From Stenotrophomonas pavanii (GTDB lineage: Bacteria; Pseudomonadota; Gammaproteobacteria; Xanthomonadales; Xanthomonadaceae): a stretch of DNA of 64,000 nucleotides. Location of the stretch: positions 248,001-312,000 of the forward strand of contig NZ_FNFQ01000003.1 in assembly GCF_900101175.1 (NCBI RefSeq), in the 5' to 3' direction. Made by a program: the position numbers and the translations under genes. Below the pieces are notes generated by a model. The model worked only from the letters and a program-made list of their open reading frames with translations, made no database searches and was not told the DNA's origin. Positions 37,112 through 45,732 of this stretch are shown here, piece after piece; position 1 is the first letter of the stretch, and each line of letters starts with the position of its first letter.

Positions 37112-37145
37112 CACCGGGCCCACGCGCGGCTCAGGCAACGCTCCA

Positions 37146-37166
37146 GCCGAGCGTGGCTCGGCCTAC
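37146..37166 (-). repeat. SMAG/REP-type palindrome, GCCGAGC subtype
   Basis: GCCGAGC (37146-37152) with complement 37156-37162 and CTAC at 37163-37166 (GTAG on the minus strand). It lies in the gap before pncB. A CATAAT box at about 37203-37208 may be the pncB -10. Confidence 0.65.
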
Positions 37167-37216
37167 GGAAGGCGGGCGCGCCCACGGTTCACTCCGCCGG
37201 GCGCATAATCCGCCCC

Positions 37217-38398
37217 ATGCCTATCATCCAGTCCCTGCTCGACACCGATCTGTACAAGTTCACCATGATGCAGGCGGTGCTCCACCAGCACCCCGGCGCC
37301 CAGGTGCAGTACCGGTTCAAGTGCCGCACCCCCGGCATCGACCTGGCCCGTTACATCGACCAGATCGACGAAGAAATCGACCACCTGTGCAGCCTGCGTT
37401 TCAGCGACGCGGAACTGGACTACATGCGCGGCCTGCGCTTCGTGAAGCCGGACTTCGCCGATTTCCTCGGCCTGTTCCATCTGGACCGCAAGTACATCCA
37501 GCTGCGCGCGTCGACGGCCGTGCCCGGCGAGATCGAGCTGGACATCACCGGCCCGTGGCTGCACACCATCCTGTTCGAAGTACCGCTGCTGGCGATCATC
37601 AACGAAGTGTGGTTCCGCAACACCACCACGGCCGACTTCGCCGAAGGTGAGCGCCGCCTGCAGGCCAAGGCCGCGCTGCTGCGCGATACCCCCGGCTTCG
37701 AGCAGTGCCGCATTGCCGACTATGGCAGCCGCCGCCGCTACTCGCGTGACTGGCATGCCCGCCTGCTGCCGCTGCTGCGCGACGCCCTCGGCCCGCAGCT
37801 GGTCGGCACCAGCAACGTGCACTTCGCCCGCCTGTACGGCATGACTCCGCACGGCACCATGGCGCACGAGTACCTGCAGGCATTCCAGGCACTGGGCCCG
37901 CGCCTGCGGGATTCACAGGTGGCGGCGCTGGAATCGTGGGCGCGCGAATACCGTGGCGACCTCGGCATCGCGCTGTCCGACGTGGTGGGCCTGGACGCGT
38001 TCCTGCGCGATTTCGACATGTATTTCTGCAAGCTGTTCGACGGCGTGCGCCACGACTCCGGCGATCCGTTCGACTGGGGCGACCGCATGCTGGCGCACTT
38101 CCAGCAGCGCCGGGTTGATCCGCGCAGCAAGGTGCTGGTGTTCAGCGACGGGCTGGACATTGCCAAGGTGATGCGCCTGTACGATTACTTCCGCGGGCGC
38201 TGCCAGGTCGCGTTCGGCGTCGGCACGCACCTGACCAATGATCTGGGGCCGACGCCGCTCAACATCGTCATCAAGATGGTCCGCTGCAATGGCCAGCCGG
38301 TGGCCAAGCTCAGCGATTCGCCGGGCAAGAGCATGTGCGACGACCCGGGTTACCTGGCCTACCTGCGCCAGGTCTTCGAGCTGCCTCAGCCGGCGTAA
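37217..38398 (+). CDS. pncB: Nicotinate phosphoribosyltransferase
   Basis: 393 residues starting [20 protein letters not shown], the family opening ([11 protein letters not shown]). The enzyme makes nicotinate mononucleotide from nicotinate and PRPP in NAD salvage. Other marks: [15 protein letters not shown], where the His is the phosphorylated catalytic residue, [29 protein letters not shown] and [20 protein letters not shown]. Length matches E. coli PncB (400). It stands alone between the glycosyltransferases and the fimbrial region. Confidence 0.95.
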   Translation: MPIIQSLLDTDLYKFTMMQAVLHQHPGAQVQYRFKCRTPGIDLARYIDQIDEEIDHLCSLRFSDAELDYMRGLRFVKPDFADFLGLFHLDRKYIQLRASTAVPGEIELDITGPWLHTILFEVPLLAIINEVWFRNTTTADFAEGERRLQAKAALLRDTPGFEQCRIADYGSRRRYSRDWHARLLPLLRDALGPQLVGTSNVHFARLYGMTPHGTMAHEYLQAFQALGPRLRDSQVAALESWAREYRGDLGIALSDVVGLDAFLRDFDMYFCKLFDGVRHDSGDPFDWGDRMLAHFQQRRVDPRSKVLVFSDGLDIAKVMRLYDYFRGRCQVAFGVGTHLTNDLGPTPLNIVIKMVRCNGQPVAKLSDSPGKSMCDDPGYLAYLRQVFELPQPA

Positions 38399-38420
38399 CG
38401 CCGCCGGCCCTCAACGGCGC

Positions 38421-38786
38421 TTACAGGTAGTCGACCACCACCAGGTAGGCGCCCTGCAGCGGCTGCTGCTTGGTGGCCTGCACGCTGTAACGCTCGGAGA
38501 AGGCGATATCGCCGGCGCGCATCGCGCTGGCCGACACCGACAGCTTCTGGCCCTGGCGCTTGCCATCGCGCAGCGTCGCGGCCTGGCCATCGGCCAGCGC
38601 CGTCACGGCCACCGTCGAGCCCTTGGCCGATGGCGGGCACGCGGCCAGGCTCAGCTCACCCTGGGACAGGTTCGTCGTGCAGCCCGGCTCGGCGATGCGG
38701 CCGCTGAAACGGATGCTGCCACTGCTGGCCTGGGCCAGCGCACTGACGGACATCAGGGCCACGCACAGCAGAATGGAGTTCCTCAT
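38421..38786 (-). CDS. Orphan fimbrial-pilin-like secreted protein
   Basis: 121 residues. A signal peptide MRNSILLCVALMSVSALAQA is followed by GSIRFSGRIAEPGCTTNL, the classical beginning of a type 1 pilin domain (compare GTITFNGKVTDKTCTIS in the neighbouring Smf-1). A second Cys in LSLAACPPS could form the pilin disulfide, and the C-terminus ends LVVVDYL. It is shorter than a normal pilin (150-180). It diverges from the smf operon, so it may be a minor subunit or assembly modulator expressed from its own promoter; a role is inferred only. Confidence 0.7.
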   Translation of the reverse strand: MRNSILLCVALMSVSALAQASSGSIRFSGRIAEPGCTTNLSQGELSLAACPPSAKGSTVAVTALADGQAATLRDGKRQGQKLSVSASAMRAGDIAFSERYSVQATKQQPLQGAYLVVVDYL

Positions 38787-39245
38787 GACACGTTCTCTGG
38801 TTCGGTGTGTCCTAGTTAGCGACAGGTTCGATCAGCCTTTAATAGGACGATTCCGAATCTGCTAGGGCCATCACCAAGAAAGAGTGATGCGCATCAAACA
38901 AAGCGATTTCCGCCTGAAAAAAGCCTGTTTTCGCGCATGCCGAACGCGTCAGCCATTGCGTCATTTACGGTCGCTTGTGCCCCGCCCATGGCTGCGTCAA
39001 TTCTCCCGCGCGCCTAGGGACGCGATTTCGCCTATCACGTCACATTTGGAGCGTCAATAAATCGTCGTTCAGAAAAATAGTGAGACTTTCATCACAGTTG
39101 TGCATATACTTGCGTCACGGATTCAGGGAGAGGTACGTCCGAGTCCGGCCACAGGTGAGACGCAAGGATGGGTCTTGTTAGCCCGGCAGTGCTCCTTGCT
39201 TCCTCCTCTACTTCTCATCTCTTCAGTAGGGTTAGGTAAAAGCGA
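38787..39245. promoter_or_regulatory. AT-rich divergent control region of the smf fimbrial operon
   Basis: 459 bp with no credible gene and much lower GC than its surroundings, especially 38810-38920 and 39050-39245. It holds the palindrome TGATGCGCATCA (38885-38896), resembling an FNR/CRP-family half-site pair (TTGAT-N4-ATCAA). A TATACT box at 39105-39110 is a candidate -10 for smf-1, giving a leader of about 130 nt; no good -35 is visible. Confidence 0.5.
38885..38896. promoter_or_regulatory. FNR/CRP-like palindrome TGATGCGCATCA
   Basis: Perfect 12-bp palindrome in the context AGTGATGCGCATCAAA, one base from the FNR consensus TTGAT-N4-ATCAA. It is about 100 bp upstream of the pilin-like gene and 350 bp upstream of smf-1. 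Confidence 0.4.
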
Positions 39246-39785
39246 ATGCACAAGATCAACCTCATTGCCGCTCTGATGCTGGCCGCCGCTCCGCTGGCCG
39301 CCAACGCCGCCGACGGCACCATCACCTTCAATGGCAAGGTGACCGACAAGACCTGCACCATCTCGACCCCGGGCGGCAAGGACTTCGCCGTGACCCTGCC
39401 GACCGTGTCCAAGAACACCCTGGCCACCGCCGGTGCCGTTGCGGGCCGTACCCCGTTCGCCATCAACCTGACCAAGTGCAGCGCCGGCAACGTCGCCACC
39501 TACTTCGAGCCGGGTTCGACCGTTGACTTCAACAGCGGCCGTCTGGTCAACCAGGCGTCGGCCAACGCCGCCACCAACGTGCAGCTGCAGCTGCTGGGCT
39601 CGAACAACCAGTTCCTGCCGATCAAGGCTGCTGGCGCTGGCCTGGCCCAGACCAACTCGCAGTGGGTCACCGTCGGCACCGACGGCTCGGCCGACCTGAA
39701 CTACTACGCTGAGTACTACGCCACTGCCGCCGCCACCCCGGGCGACGTCACCAGCAGCGTCAAGTACACGATCATCTACAACTGA
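39246..39785 (+). CDS. smf-1: Major fimbrial subunit Smf-1
   Basis: 179 residues. The signal peptide MHKINLIAALMLAAAPLAANA is followed by DGTITFNGKVTDKTCTISTP and ends with the beta-zipper strand SSVKYTIIYN (penultimate Tyr). Cysteines in KTCTIS and TKCSAGN give the usual pilin disulfide. The protein polymerises by donor-strand exchange into the fimbrial rod implicated in S. maltophilia adhesion and biofilm. It is the first gene of a pilin-chaperone-usher-adhesin operon and the best-matching named gene in this window. Confidence 0.93.
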   Translation: MHKINLIAALMLAAAPLAANAADGTITFNGKVTDKTCTISTPGGKDFAVTLPTVSKNTLATAGAVAGRTPFAINLTKCSAGNVATYFEPGSTVDFNSGRLVNQASANAATNVQLQLLGSNNQFLPIKAAGAGLAQTNSQWVTVGTDGSADLNYYAEYYATAAATPGDVTSSVKYTIIYN

Positions 39786-39870
39786 TCGCAGTCGTGCCCG
39801 CACTGGCCGGCGTTCGCGCCGGCCGGTGTTCCGCGGCCCCTGGCCACACCCCTCGAGCGTAGTACTTCCG

Positions 39871-40599
39871 ATGAAAGCACTCTTTCCCCGGGCGCTGCTG
39901 CTGGCAGCGTTCACGCTGCCCTTCTGCCAGAACGCACTGGCCGGCGTGGTGGTCAATGGCACGCGGGTGATCTACCCGGCGCAGGCGCGCGAAGTCACCG
40001 TGCAGGTGGACAACGTGGGCGACTCGCCCGCACTGGTCCAGGCCTGGATCGACAGTGGCGACGCCAACCAGACCGCCGACACCAGTGATGCCCCGTTCGT
40101 GCTGACGCCGCCGATCGCGCGCGTCGAACCGGGCCGCAGCCAGGCGCTGCGCCTGATCTTCTCCGGCGCACAGCTGCCGACCGATCGCGAGACCGTGTTC
40201 TGGCTCAACGTGCTGGACGTACCGCCGTCGCCGGACAATGCCGACAGCGGCGACCAGAATTACCTGCAGGTCGCGTTCCGTTCGCGACTGAAGCTTTTCT
40301 ACCGGCCGCAGGGCCTGAAGGGCGTCGCCAACGACGCACCGGCAGCGCTGCGCTGGACCCGCGCCGGCGACCGCCTGCGGGTGGACAACCCGAGCCCCTT
40401 CCACGTCACCCTGGCCGAAGTCCATGCCGTGACCGGCAGCAGTGAAAAGGCGGTCGAGGACAAGGGCGCGATGGTCGCGCCGAAGCAGAGCCTGGAGTTC
40501 GCCGCACCGGCGGGCACGCAGCAGGTGCGCTTCATCACCATCAATGATTACGGCGGCCGGGTCGAGCACACCGTCCGCCTCGACAGCACCGGGGGCTGA
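39871..40599 (+). CDS. Periplasmic fimbrial chaperone (FGS family)
   Basis: 242 residues with signal peptide MKALFPRALLLAAFTLPFCQ...ALA. PapD-like chaperone: first strand GVVVNGTRVIYPAQAREVTV, conserved Arg in that region, signature ETVFWLNVLDVPPSPDNA and a second Ig domain (about 150-242) with KLFYRPQGLKGVANDAPAAL. It binds and folds pilins in the periplasm. It lies between pilin and usher, 85 bp after smf-1. Confidence 0.93.
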   Translation: MKALFPRALLLAAFTLPFCQNALAGVVVNGTRVIYPAQAREVTVQVDNVGDSPALVQAWIDSGDANQTADTSDAPFVLTPPIARVEPGRSQALRLIFSGAQLPTDRETVFWLNVLDVPPSPDNADSGDQNYLQVAFRSRLKLFYRPQGLKGVANDAPAALRWTRAGDRLRVDNPSPFHVTLAEVHAVTGSSEKAVEDKGAMVAPKQSLEFAAPAGTQQVRFITINDYGGRVEHTVRLDSTGG

Positions 40600-40670
40600 A
40601 CGCGCCGCGCCGGCCATGGGCCTGCGCATCCCGCCACCGCCGCCGTGCGGCGAACTGAAGGAATGTCAGT

Positions 40671-43256
40671 GTGATCGGAAACAGATTGACATTGTCGATC
40701 CATCAGGCGCTTTGCCTGTTGGTTGTTGGCGCGGCCTGCCCAGGATGGGCGTTGGCGGCACCGGCCAATCTCGGCGAACAGGCGCTGATGGCGCAGAGCG
40801 GTGCGGCCACTGCGCGTGCACCGGAATCGGCCCAGTTCAATTCCAGCTTCCTGTCCGGCCAGGCCAAGCAGGTCGACCTGGCCGCCTTCAGCAACGGCAA
40901 CCCGATGGTGGCCGGCAATTACCGCGTCGACGTCTACGTCAACGGCGCCTGGCAGGGCCGCCGCGACCTTCAGTTCAAGGCCGATGCACAGGGGCGCGTG
41001 GACGCGTGCCTGCCGCTGCCGATGCTGGAAGAAATGGGCGTGGACAGCGAGGCCGTGCTGCTGCAGCAGGACCCGACGCTGCCGACCGACACCACCAGCT
41101 GCGTGCCGGTGCAGCAGCGCATGGCCAATGCCTACGGTGTCTACGACAGCGGCAACCTGCGCTACGACCTCAGCATTCCGCAGGTGTTCCTGCGCCGTGA
41201 GGCGCGCGGCTACGTCAACCCGGCGCTGTGGGACCGCGGCATCAATGCCGGCTTCGTCGGCTACAGCTTCAATGCCATCGACAGCAACAGCCGCGTCGAA
41301 GGTGGCCAGCGCAACCGCAGTGCCTATCTTGGCCTCAATGCCGGCCTGAACCTGGGCGGCTGGCAGTTCCGCCACGATTCCAACCTGACCTGGTCCGAGG
41401 GTGACGGCCGCCATTGGCAGAGCATCGCCACCTACGCACAGCGCGGCATCCCGCAGGTGCGCGGCATGCTCACCATCGGTGAGGCCTACACCACGGGCGA
41501 GCTGTTCGACTCCATCGGCTACCGCGGTGCCAGCCTGGCCAGCGACGACCGCATGCTGCCCGATTCGCTGCGCGGCTACGCGCCGGTGGTGCGCGGCATC
41601 GCCGAGACCAATGCGCGCATCGAAGTGCGCCAGAACCAGCAGCTGATCTACTCCTCCACTGTCTCGCCGGGCAGCTTCGTCATCGACGACCTGTACCCAA
41701 CCGGCTACGGCGGCGACCTGGAAGTGAGCGTGATCGAGGCCGATGGCCGCCGCCGCGAATTCAAGGTGCCGTTCGGCTCGGTGCCGCAGATGCTGCGTGA
41801 GGGCGTGTCGCGCTATTCGTTGACCGCCGGCCAGGTGCGCAACAAGCTGCTGGCCGACGAACCCTGGCTGGTGCAGGGCACCTACCAGCGCGGCATCGGC
41901 AACCAGCTGACGCTTTACGGCGGCAGCGCGCTGAGCGATGGCTACCTGTCGCTGCTGTACGGTGTCGGCCTGTCGACCCGGGTCGGCGCGTTCGCTGCCG
42001 ACGTCACCCATGCGCGTACCTCGTTCGACCACTACGGCAGCCACACCGGCGCCAGCGTGCGGCTGAGCTACAGCAACATGATCGGCGAGACCGGCACCAA
42101 CCTGACCCTGGCCGCCTACCGCTACTCGACCGAAGGCTTCTACAGCCTGCAGGACGCCCTGTATGGCCGTGATTCGGACGCGCGCGGCATCGATCCGACC
42201 ACCCGTGGCCGCCAGCGCAGCCAGTTCCAGGTCACCCTGAACCAGCCGCTCGGCCGCCGTGGTGGTGCGCTGTACGTGACCGGTTCGGTGCGTGACTTCT
42301 ACGACCGTTCCGGCACCTCCAAGCAGTACCAGGTGGGCTACAACAACGCCTGGCGTTCGGTGAACTACGGCTTCTCGGCGCTGCGCACCGAAGAGGGCGT
42401 GCTCGGCCGTTCCGATACCCAGTACCTGCTGTCGATGAGCGTGCCGCTGGGCCGGGGTACCCACCCGGTGTCGTTCAGCGCCGATCTGGGCATGCGCGAT
42501 CGCGGTGGCTACGACAACAGCCGCGTCGGCATCACCGGTTCGGCCGGCGTCGACAACAACTTCAGCTACGGCGTGGCCCTGTCCGATTCCCGCGAGGGTG
42601 GCACCACCGCGGTCGGCAATGCCGAGTACCGCAGCCGCTACTCCGCGTTGAACGCCACCTACAGCCACTCGCGTGATTTCCGCCAGGCGTCGGTCGGTGC
42701 CAACGGCAGCGTGGTCGTGCATCCGGGCGGCTTCACCTTCACCCCGCAGCGGGGCGACACCATGGTGCTGGTCGAAGCACCGGGCGCGCGCGATGCGATC
42801 GTCAGCAATGCCCCGGGCCTGCGCGTCGATGGCCGCGGCTATGCGGTGGTGCCGTACGTGTCGCCGTACCGCCTCAACACCGTCACCCTCGACCCGCAGG
42901 GCATGGCCCACGACGTCGAACTGGAAAGCACCAGCCAGTCGATCGCACCGTTTGCCGGCGCCATCAGCTACCTGCGCTTCGACACCCGCAAGGGCAACGC
43001 GCTGCTGATCCAGGTACGCAACCCGGATGGCCGCAGCATGCCGTTCGGTGCGCAGGTCAAGGACGAGCAGGGCCAGCCGGTGGGCATGGTCAGCCAGGGC
43101 GGTCGCCTGTACGTGCGCAGTGAAAAGAACCAGGGCCGCCTGCTGGTGGAGTGGGGCGCCGGTGCCGAGCAGCGCTGCACCATCGATTACCAGGTTCCGG
43201 CGGGCGCCGATGCGTCCAAGACCGGCTTCATCCCGCTGGAGGCAGCATGCCGATGA
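40671..43256 (+). CDS. Fimbrial outer-membrane usher protein
   Basis: 861 residues starting at GTG (MIGNRLTLSIHQALCLLVVG). Usher layout: signal peptide, N-terminal chaperone-binding domain with QFNSSFLSGQAKQVDLAAFS and YRVDVYVNGAWQG, a large 24-strand barrel with plug (ATTRGRQ-type strands; YSLTAGQVRNKL is a family mark), and C-terminal domains with GAQVKDEQGQPVGMVSQGGR and RCTIDYQVP. Length is typical. It catalyses fimbrial assembly and secretion. Its end overlaps the adhesin start by 10 bp. Confidence 0.95.
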   Translation: MIGNRLTLSIHQALCLLVVGAACPGWALAAPANLGEQALMAQSGAATARAPESAQFNSSFLSGQAKQVDLAAFSNGNPMVAGNYRVDVYVNGAWQGRRDLQFKADAQGRVDACLPLPMLEEMGVDSEAVLLQQDPTLPTDTTSCVPVQQRMANAYGVYDSGNLRYDLSIPQVFLRREARGYVNPALWDRGINAGFVGYSFNAIDSNSRVEGGQRNRSAYLGLNAGLNLGGWQFRHDSNLTWSEGDGRHWQSIATYAQRGIPQVRGMLTIGEAYTTGELFDSIGYRGASLASDDRMLPDSLRGYAPVVRGIAETNARIEVRQNQQLIYSSTVSPGSFVIDDLYPTGYGGDLEVSVIEADGRRREFKVPFGSVPQMLREGVSRYSLTAGQVRNKLLADEPWLVQGTYQRGIGNQLTLYGGSALSDGYLSLLYGVGLSTRVGAFAADVTHARTSFDHYGSHTGASVRLSYSNMIGETGTNLTLAAYRYSTEGFYSLQDALYGRDSDARGIDPTTRGRQRSQFQVTLNQPLGRRGGALYVTGSVRDFYDRSGTSKQYQVGYNNAWRSVNYGFSALRTEEGVLGRSDTQYLLSMSVPLGRGTHPVSFSADLGMRDRGGYDNSRVGITGSAGVDNNFSYGVALSDSREGGTTAVGNAEYRSRYSALNATYSHSRDFRQASVGANGSVVVHPGGFTFTPQRGDTMVLVEAPGARDAIVSNAPGLRVDGRGYAVVPYVSPYRLNTVTLDPQGMAHDVELESTSQSIAPFAGAISYLRFDTRKGNALLIQVRNPDGRSMPFGAQVKDEQGQPVGMVSQGGRLYVRSEKNQGRLLVEWGAGAEQRCTIDYQVPAGADASKTGFIPLEAACR

Positions 43257-44281
43257 TTCCTTCCCGTGGCCGCACGCTGCTGGCCGCCTTGACCGTGATG
43301 GGGGGCGTGCTGCTGGCGCAGCAGGCCAGTGCATCGTGCCGCATCCAGAACAGCTGGTTCGTGGCCCAGGACGTAACCATGGACATGGGGCAGATCGTGA
43401 TCCTGCCCAGCACGCCGGTCGGCGGCGTGATCAAGGAGATCAGCGAGCCGATCAACCAGCAGAACAGCGTGGCGCGCTGCGACTGGTCCGGCGGGCGTTC
43501 GATCGGTGAGTACGTCAATGCCGCGCAGAAGCGCCCGGTGGCCGGGTTCTCGAACGTCTATGAAACCGATGTGGCGGGCGTGGGCATCCGCCTGTACCGC
43601 GACTCCGGCGCGATCCAGACCTACTATCCGCACACCATCAACTTCGCCAGCAACAGCACCATCTCGCTGGTCGGAGGCACGTTCCGCATCCAGCTGATCA
43701 AGACAGCGGCACAGACCGGCTCGGGCGTGATCGCACCGAACGGTCGCTTCACCACGTATTACTTCGACGGTGATGGCGCCGGCCGACCGGTGCTGACCTC
43801 CACCTTCAAGGGCTCGGGCACCACCGTGGTCAGCCCGACCTGCGAAGTGCAGGCCGGCAGCCGCAACATCGCCGTCGACTTCGGCAGCGTGCCCAACACC
43901 ACCTTCACCGGTGTCGGTTCCAGGGCCGTCGACCGCGATTTCGAGATCCGGCTGAACTGCCAGGGCAGCAATGTCGCCGCCTACCAGAGCAAGATCGGCA
44001 TCCGCCTCGATGCCGACCAGGACAGCTCGAACATGCCGGGCGTGCTGAAGCTCAGCGCGGCTGCCAACAGCGCGACCCGCATCGGCATCCAGATGGTCCA
44101 GCGCGATGGCACCACCGAGCGCGAAGTGCGCTTCGGCCAGACCATCAACGTCGGCACCACGGCGCCGGGGACCAGCGTCATGGCGCTGCCGCTGCGCGCG
44201 CGCTACGTGCAGACCCAGGCCGGCACGGTCGGTGCTGGTGTCGCAAACGGCCAGGCCACGTTCACCATCCAGTACGAGTAA
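43247..44281 (+). CDS. Fimbrial tip adhesin, two-domain pilin
   Basis: 344 residues with signal peptide MPMIPSRGRTLLAALTVMGG...ASA. The N-terminal part (about 28-190, CRIQNSWFVAQDVTMDMGQI) is a receptor-binding-type domain. The C-terminal part (about 200-344) is a pilin domain starting VVSPTCEVQAGSRNIAVDFG and ending VANGQATFTIQYE. FimH-like two-domain structure and last position in the operon both fit a tip adhesin. Ligand unknown. Confidence 0.88.
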   Translation: MPMIPSRGRTLLAALTVMGGVLLAQQASASCRIQNSWFVAQDVTMDMGQIVILPSTPVGGVIKEISEPINQQNSVARCDWSGGRSIGEYVNAAQKRPVAGFSNVYETDVAGVGIRLYRDSGAIQTYYPHTINFASNSTISLVGGTFRIQLIKTAAQTGSGVIAPNGRFTTYYFDGDGAGRPVLTSTFKGSGTTVVSPTCEVQAGSRNIAVDFGSVPNTTFTGVGSRAVDRDFEIRLNCQGSNVAAYQSKIGIRLDADQDSSNMPGVLKLSAAANSATRIGIQMVQRDGTTEREVRFGQTINVGTTAPGTSVMALPLRARYVQTQAGTVGAGVANGQATFTIQYE

Positions 44282-44547
44282 GGCCGCCCCGGCGGCTGCC
44301 CTTGCTGCGTTCCACCGCAACGTCGCCCGGCTCACGGGCGGCGTTGACTGCGTCTTGATCTTCCAACGATGAAGATCAGTGCCACGACGCACGTACCATC
44401 AATCGAATGTGATGTACGTCGCGATTTTGGAGTTTCCTCATGAGGTGACCGTCTCCTGCCTGCGGGCATTGGACGGTAACGCCGAAAGGATCCAGACGTG
44501 GCTACAGCTCCTGGCATTCTCCAGCACCGTCCTTCCGGAGCACCCCG
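44282..44547 (+). promoter_or_regulatory. Leader region before wecB with a strong hairpin
   Basis: 266 bp without a supportable gene. It contains a hairpin with ACGTACCATCA (44391-44401) pairing with TGATGTACGT (44410-44419), one base bulged, followed by CGCGATTTT, and a GC-rich imperfect hairpin at about 44319-44345. It could hold a promoter plus attenuator for the nfr-type operon. No known riboswitch is recognised. Confidence 0.4.
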
Positions 44548-45732
44548 GTGAAGGTCCTGTCGGTGTTCGGCACCCGACCGGAAGCAATCAAGATGGGGCC
44601 GCTGGTGCGCGCCCTGGCCCAGGCCGCGGACATCGAATCGGTGGTCTGCATCACCGGCCAGCACCGCGCGATGCTCGACCAGGTGATGTCGCTGTTCGAG
44701 ATCACCGCCGACCATGACCTCGACGTCATGGTGCCCAACCAGACCCTCAATGGCCTGTGCGCCCGGCTGCTCGAGCGGCTCGATGTGCTCTACACGCAGG
44801 TCCGCCCCGACTACGTGCTGGTGCACGGCGATACCACCACGGCGATGACCGCCGCCCTGGCCGCGTTCCACCACCGCATCCCGATCGGCCATGTCGAGGC
44901 CGGCCTGCGCACCGGCGACATCCACCGGCCCTGGCCGGAGGAGATGAACCGGCGGGTGATCGATGTGGTCGCCCAGCAGCTGTATGCGCCCACCCCGGGC
45001 TCGCGTGCCAACCTGGCCCGTGAACACCTGGGTGGGCAGGTCCTGGTCACCGGCAATACCGTCATCGATGCCCTGCAGCAGACCGTGCAGCGCCTGGATG
45101 CTGATCCGGCACTGCGTGCCCGGGCCGACGAACCCTTCCACATGCTCGACCCCGGGCGCCGCCTGCTGCTGGTCACCGGCCATCGCCGCGAGAGCTTCGG
45201 CCAGGGCTTCGAGGACATCTGCCGTGCGCTGGCCGAACTGGCCCGGCGGCCAGACCTGCAGGTGCTGTACCCGGTGCACCTCAATCCGAACGTGCAGGGA
45301 CCGGTCAATGCCCACCTCGGCACGCTCGACAACGTGCACTTGGTGCCGCCGCAGGATTACCTGCGTTTCGTGCGCCTGATGCAGCGCGCCGACGTCATCC
45401 TCACCGACTCCGGTGGCGTGCAGGAGGAAGCACCGGCCCTGGCCAAGCCGGTGCTGGTGATGCGCGACGTCACCGAGCGCCCCGAGGCGGTCGAGGCCGG
45501 TGTGGTGACGCTGGTCGGCACCACGCCTTCGCGCATCGTCGCGGGCGTCAACGCGGCACTGGCCCAGCCACCGCAGCCGACCCGCTTCGACCCCGATGCC
45601 AGTCCCTACGGTGATGGCCGCGCCAGCGCGCGCATCGTCGCCGCGCTGCGCGGCATGCCCCTTCCCGAGTTCACGCCCGGTCTCCGCAGTGGCGGTGCCG
45701 CCCAGCCCCTTCCGCATGAAGTGACGCCATGA
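44548..45732 (+). CDS. wecB: UDP-N-acetylglucosamine 2-epimerase
   Basis: 394 residues, GTG start (MKVLSVFGTRPEAIKMGPLV) with CCGGAG upstream. It interconverts UDP-GlcNAc and UDP-ManNAc in the cytoplasm. Family marks: GTRPEAIKMGPLV, VHGDTTTAMTAALAAFHHRI, HVEAGLRTGDIHRPWPEEMN, TGHRRESFGQGF and LTDSGGVQEEAPALAKPVLV. As first gene of a wecB/bcsB-like/nfrB/nfrA operon (ATGA overlap with the next gene), it probably supplies UDP-ManNAc to NfrB, as WecB does for the E. coli N4 glycan receptor. No wecC follows, so ManNAc rather than ManNAcA is the likelier sugar. Confidence 0.94.
   Translation: MKVLSVFGTRPEAIKMGPLVRALAQAADIESVVCITGQHRAMLDQVMSLFEITADHDLDVMVPNQTLNGLCARLLERLDVLYTQVRPDYVLVHGDTTTAMTAALAAFHHRIPIGHVEAGLRTGDIHRPWPEEMNRRVIDVVAQQLYAPTPGSRANLAREHLGGQVLVTGNTVIDALQQTVQRLDADPALRARADEPFHMLDPGRRLLLVTGHRRESFGQGFEDICRALAELARRPDLQVLYPVHLNPNVQGPVNAHLGTLDNVHLVPPQDYLRFVRLMQRADVILTDSGGVQEEAPALAKPVLVMRDVTERPEAVEAGVVTLVGTTPSRIVAGVNAALAQPPQPTRFDPDASPYGDGRASARIVAALRGMPLPEFTPGLRSGGAAQPLPHEVTP

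Noticed and set aside
44282..44547. c-di-GMP riboswitch before the nfr-type operon
   Set aside because: I could not find the conserved core of GEMM-I or GEMM-II; only a simple bulged hairpin is seen.
44379..44717. Possible small gene before wecB
   Set aside because: It overlaps the well-supported wecB start in another frame, has no ribosome site and no recognisable domain.
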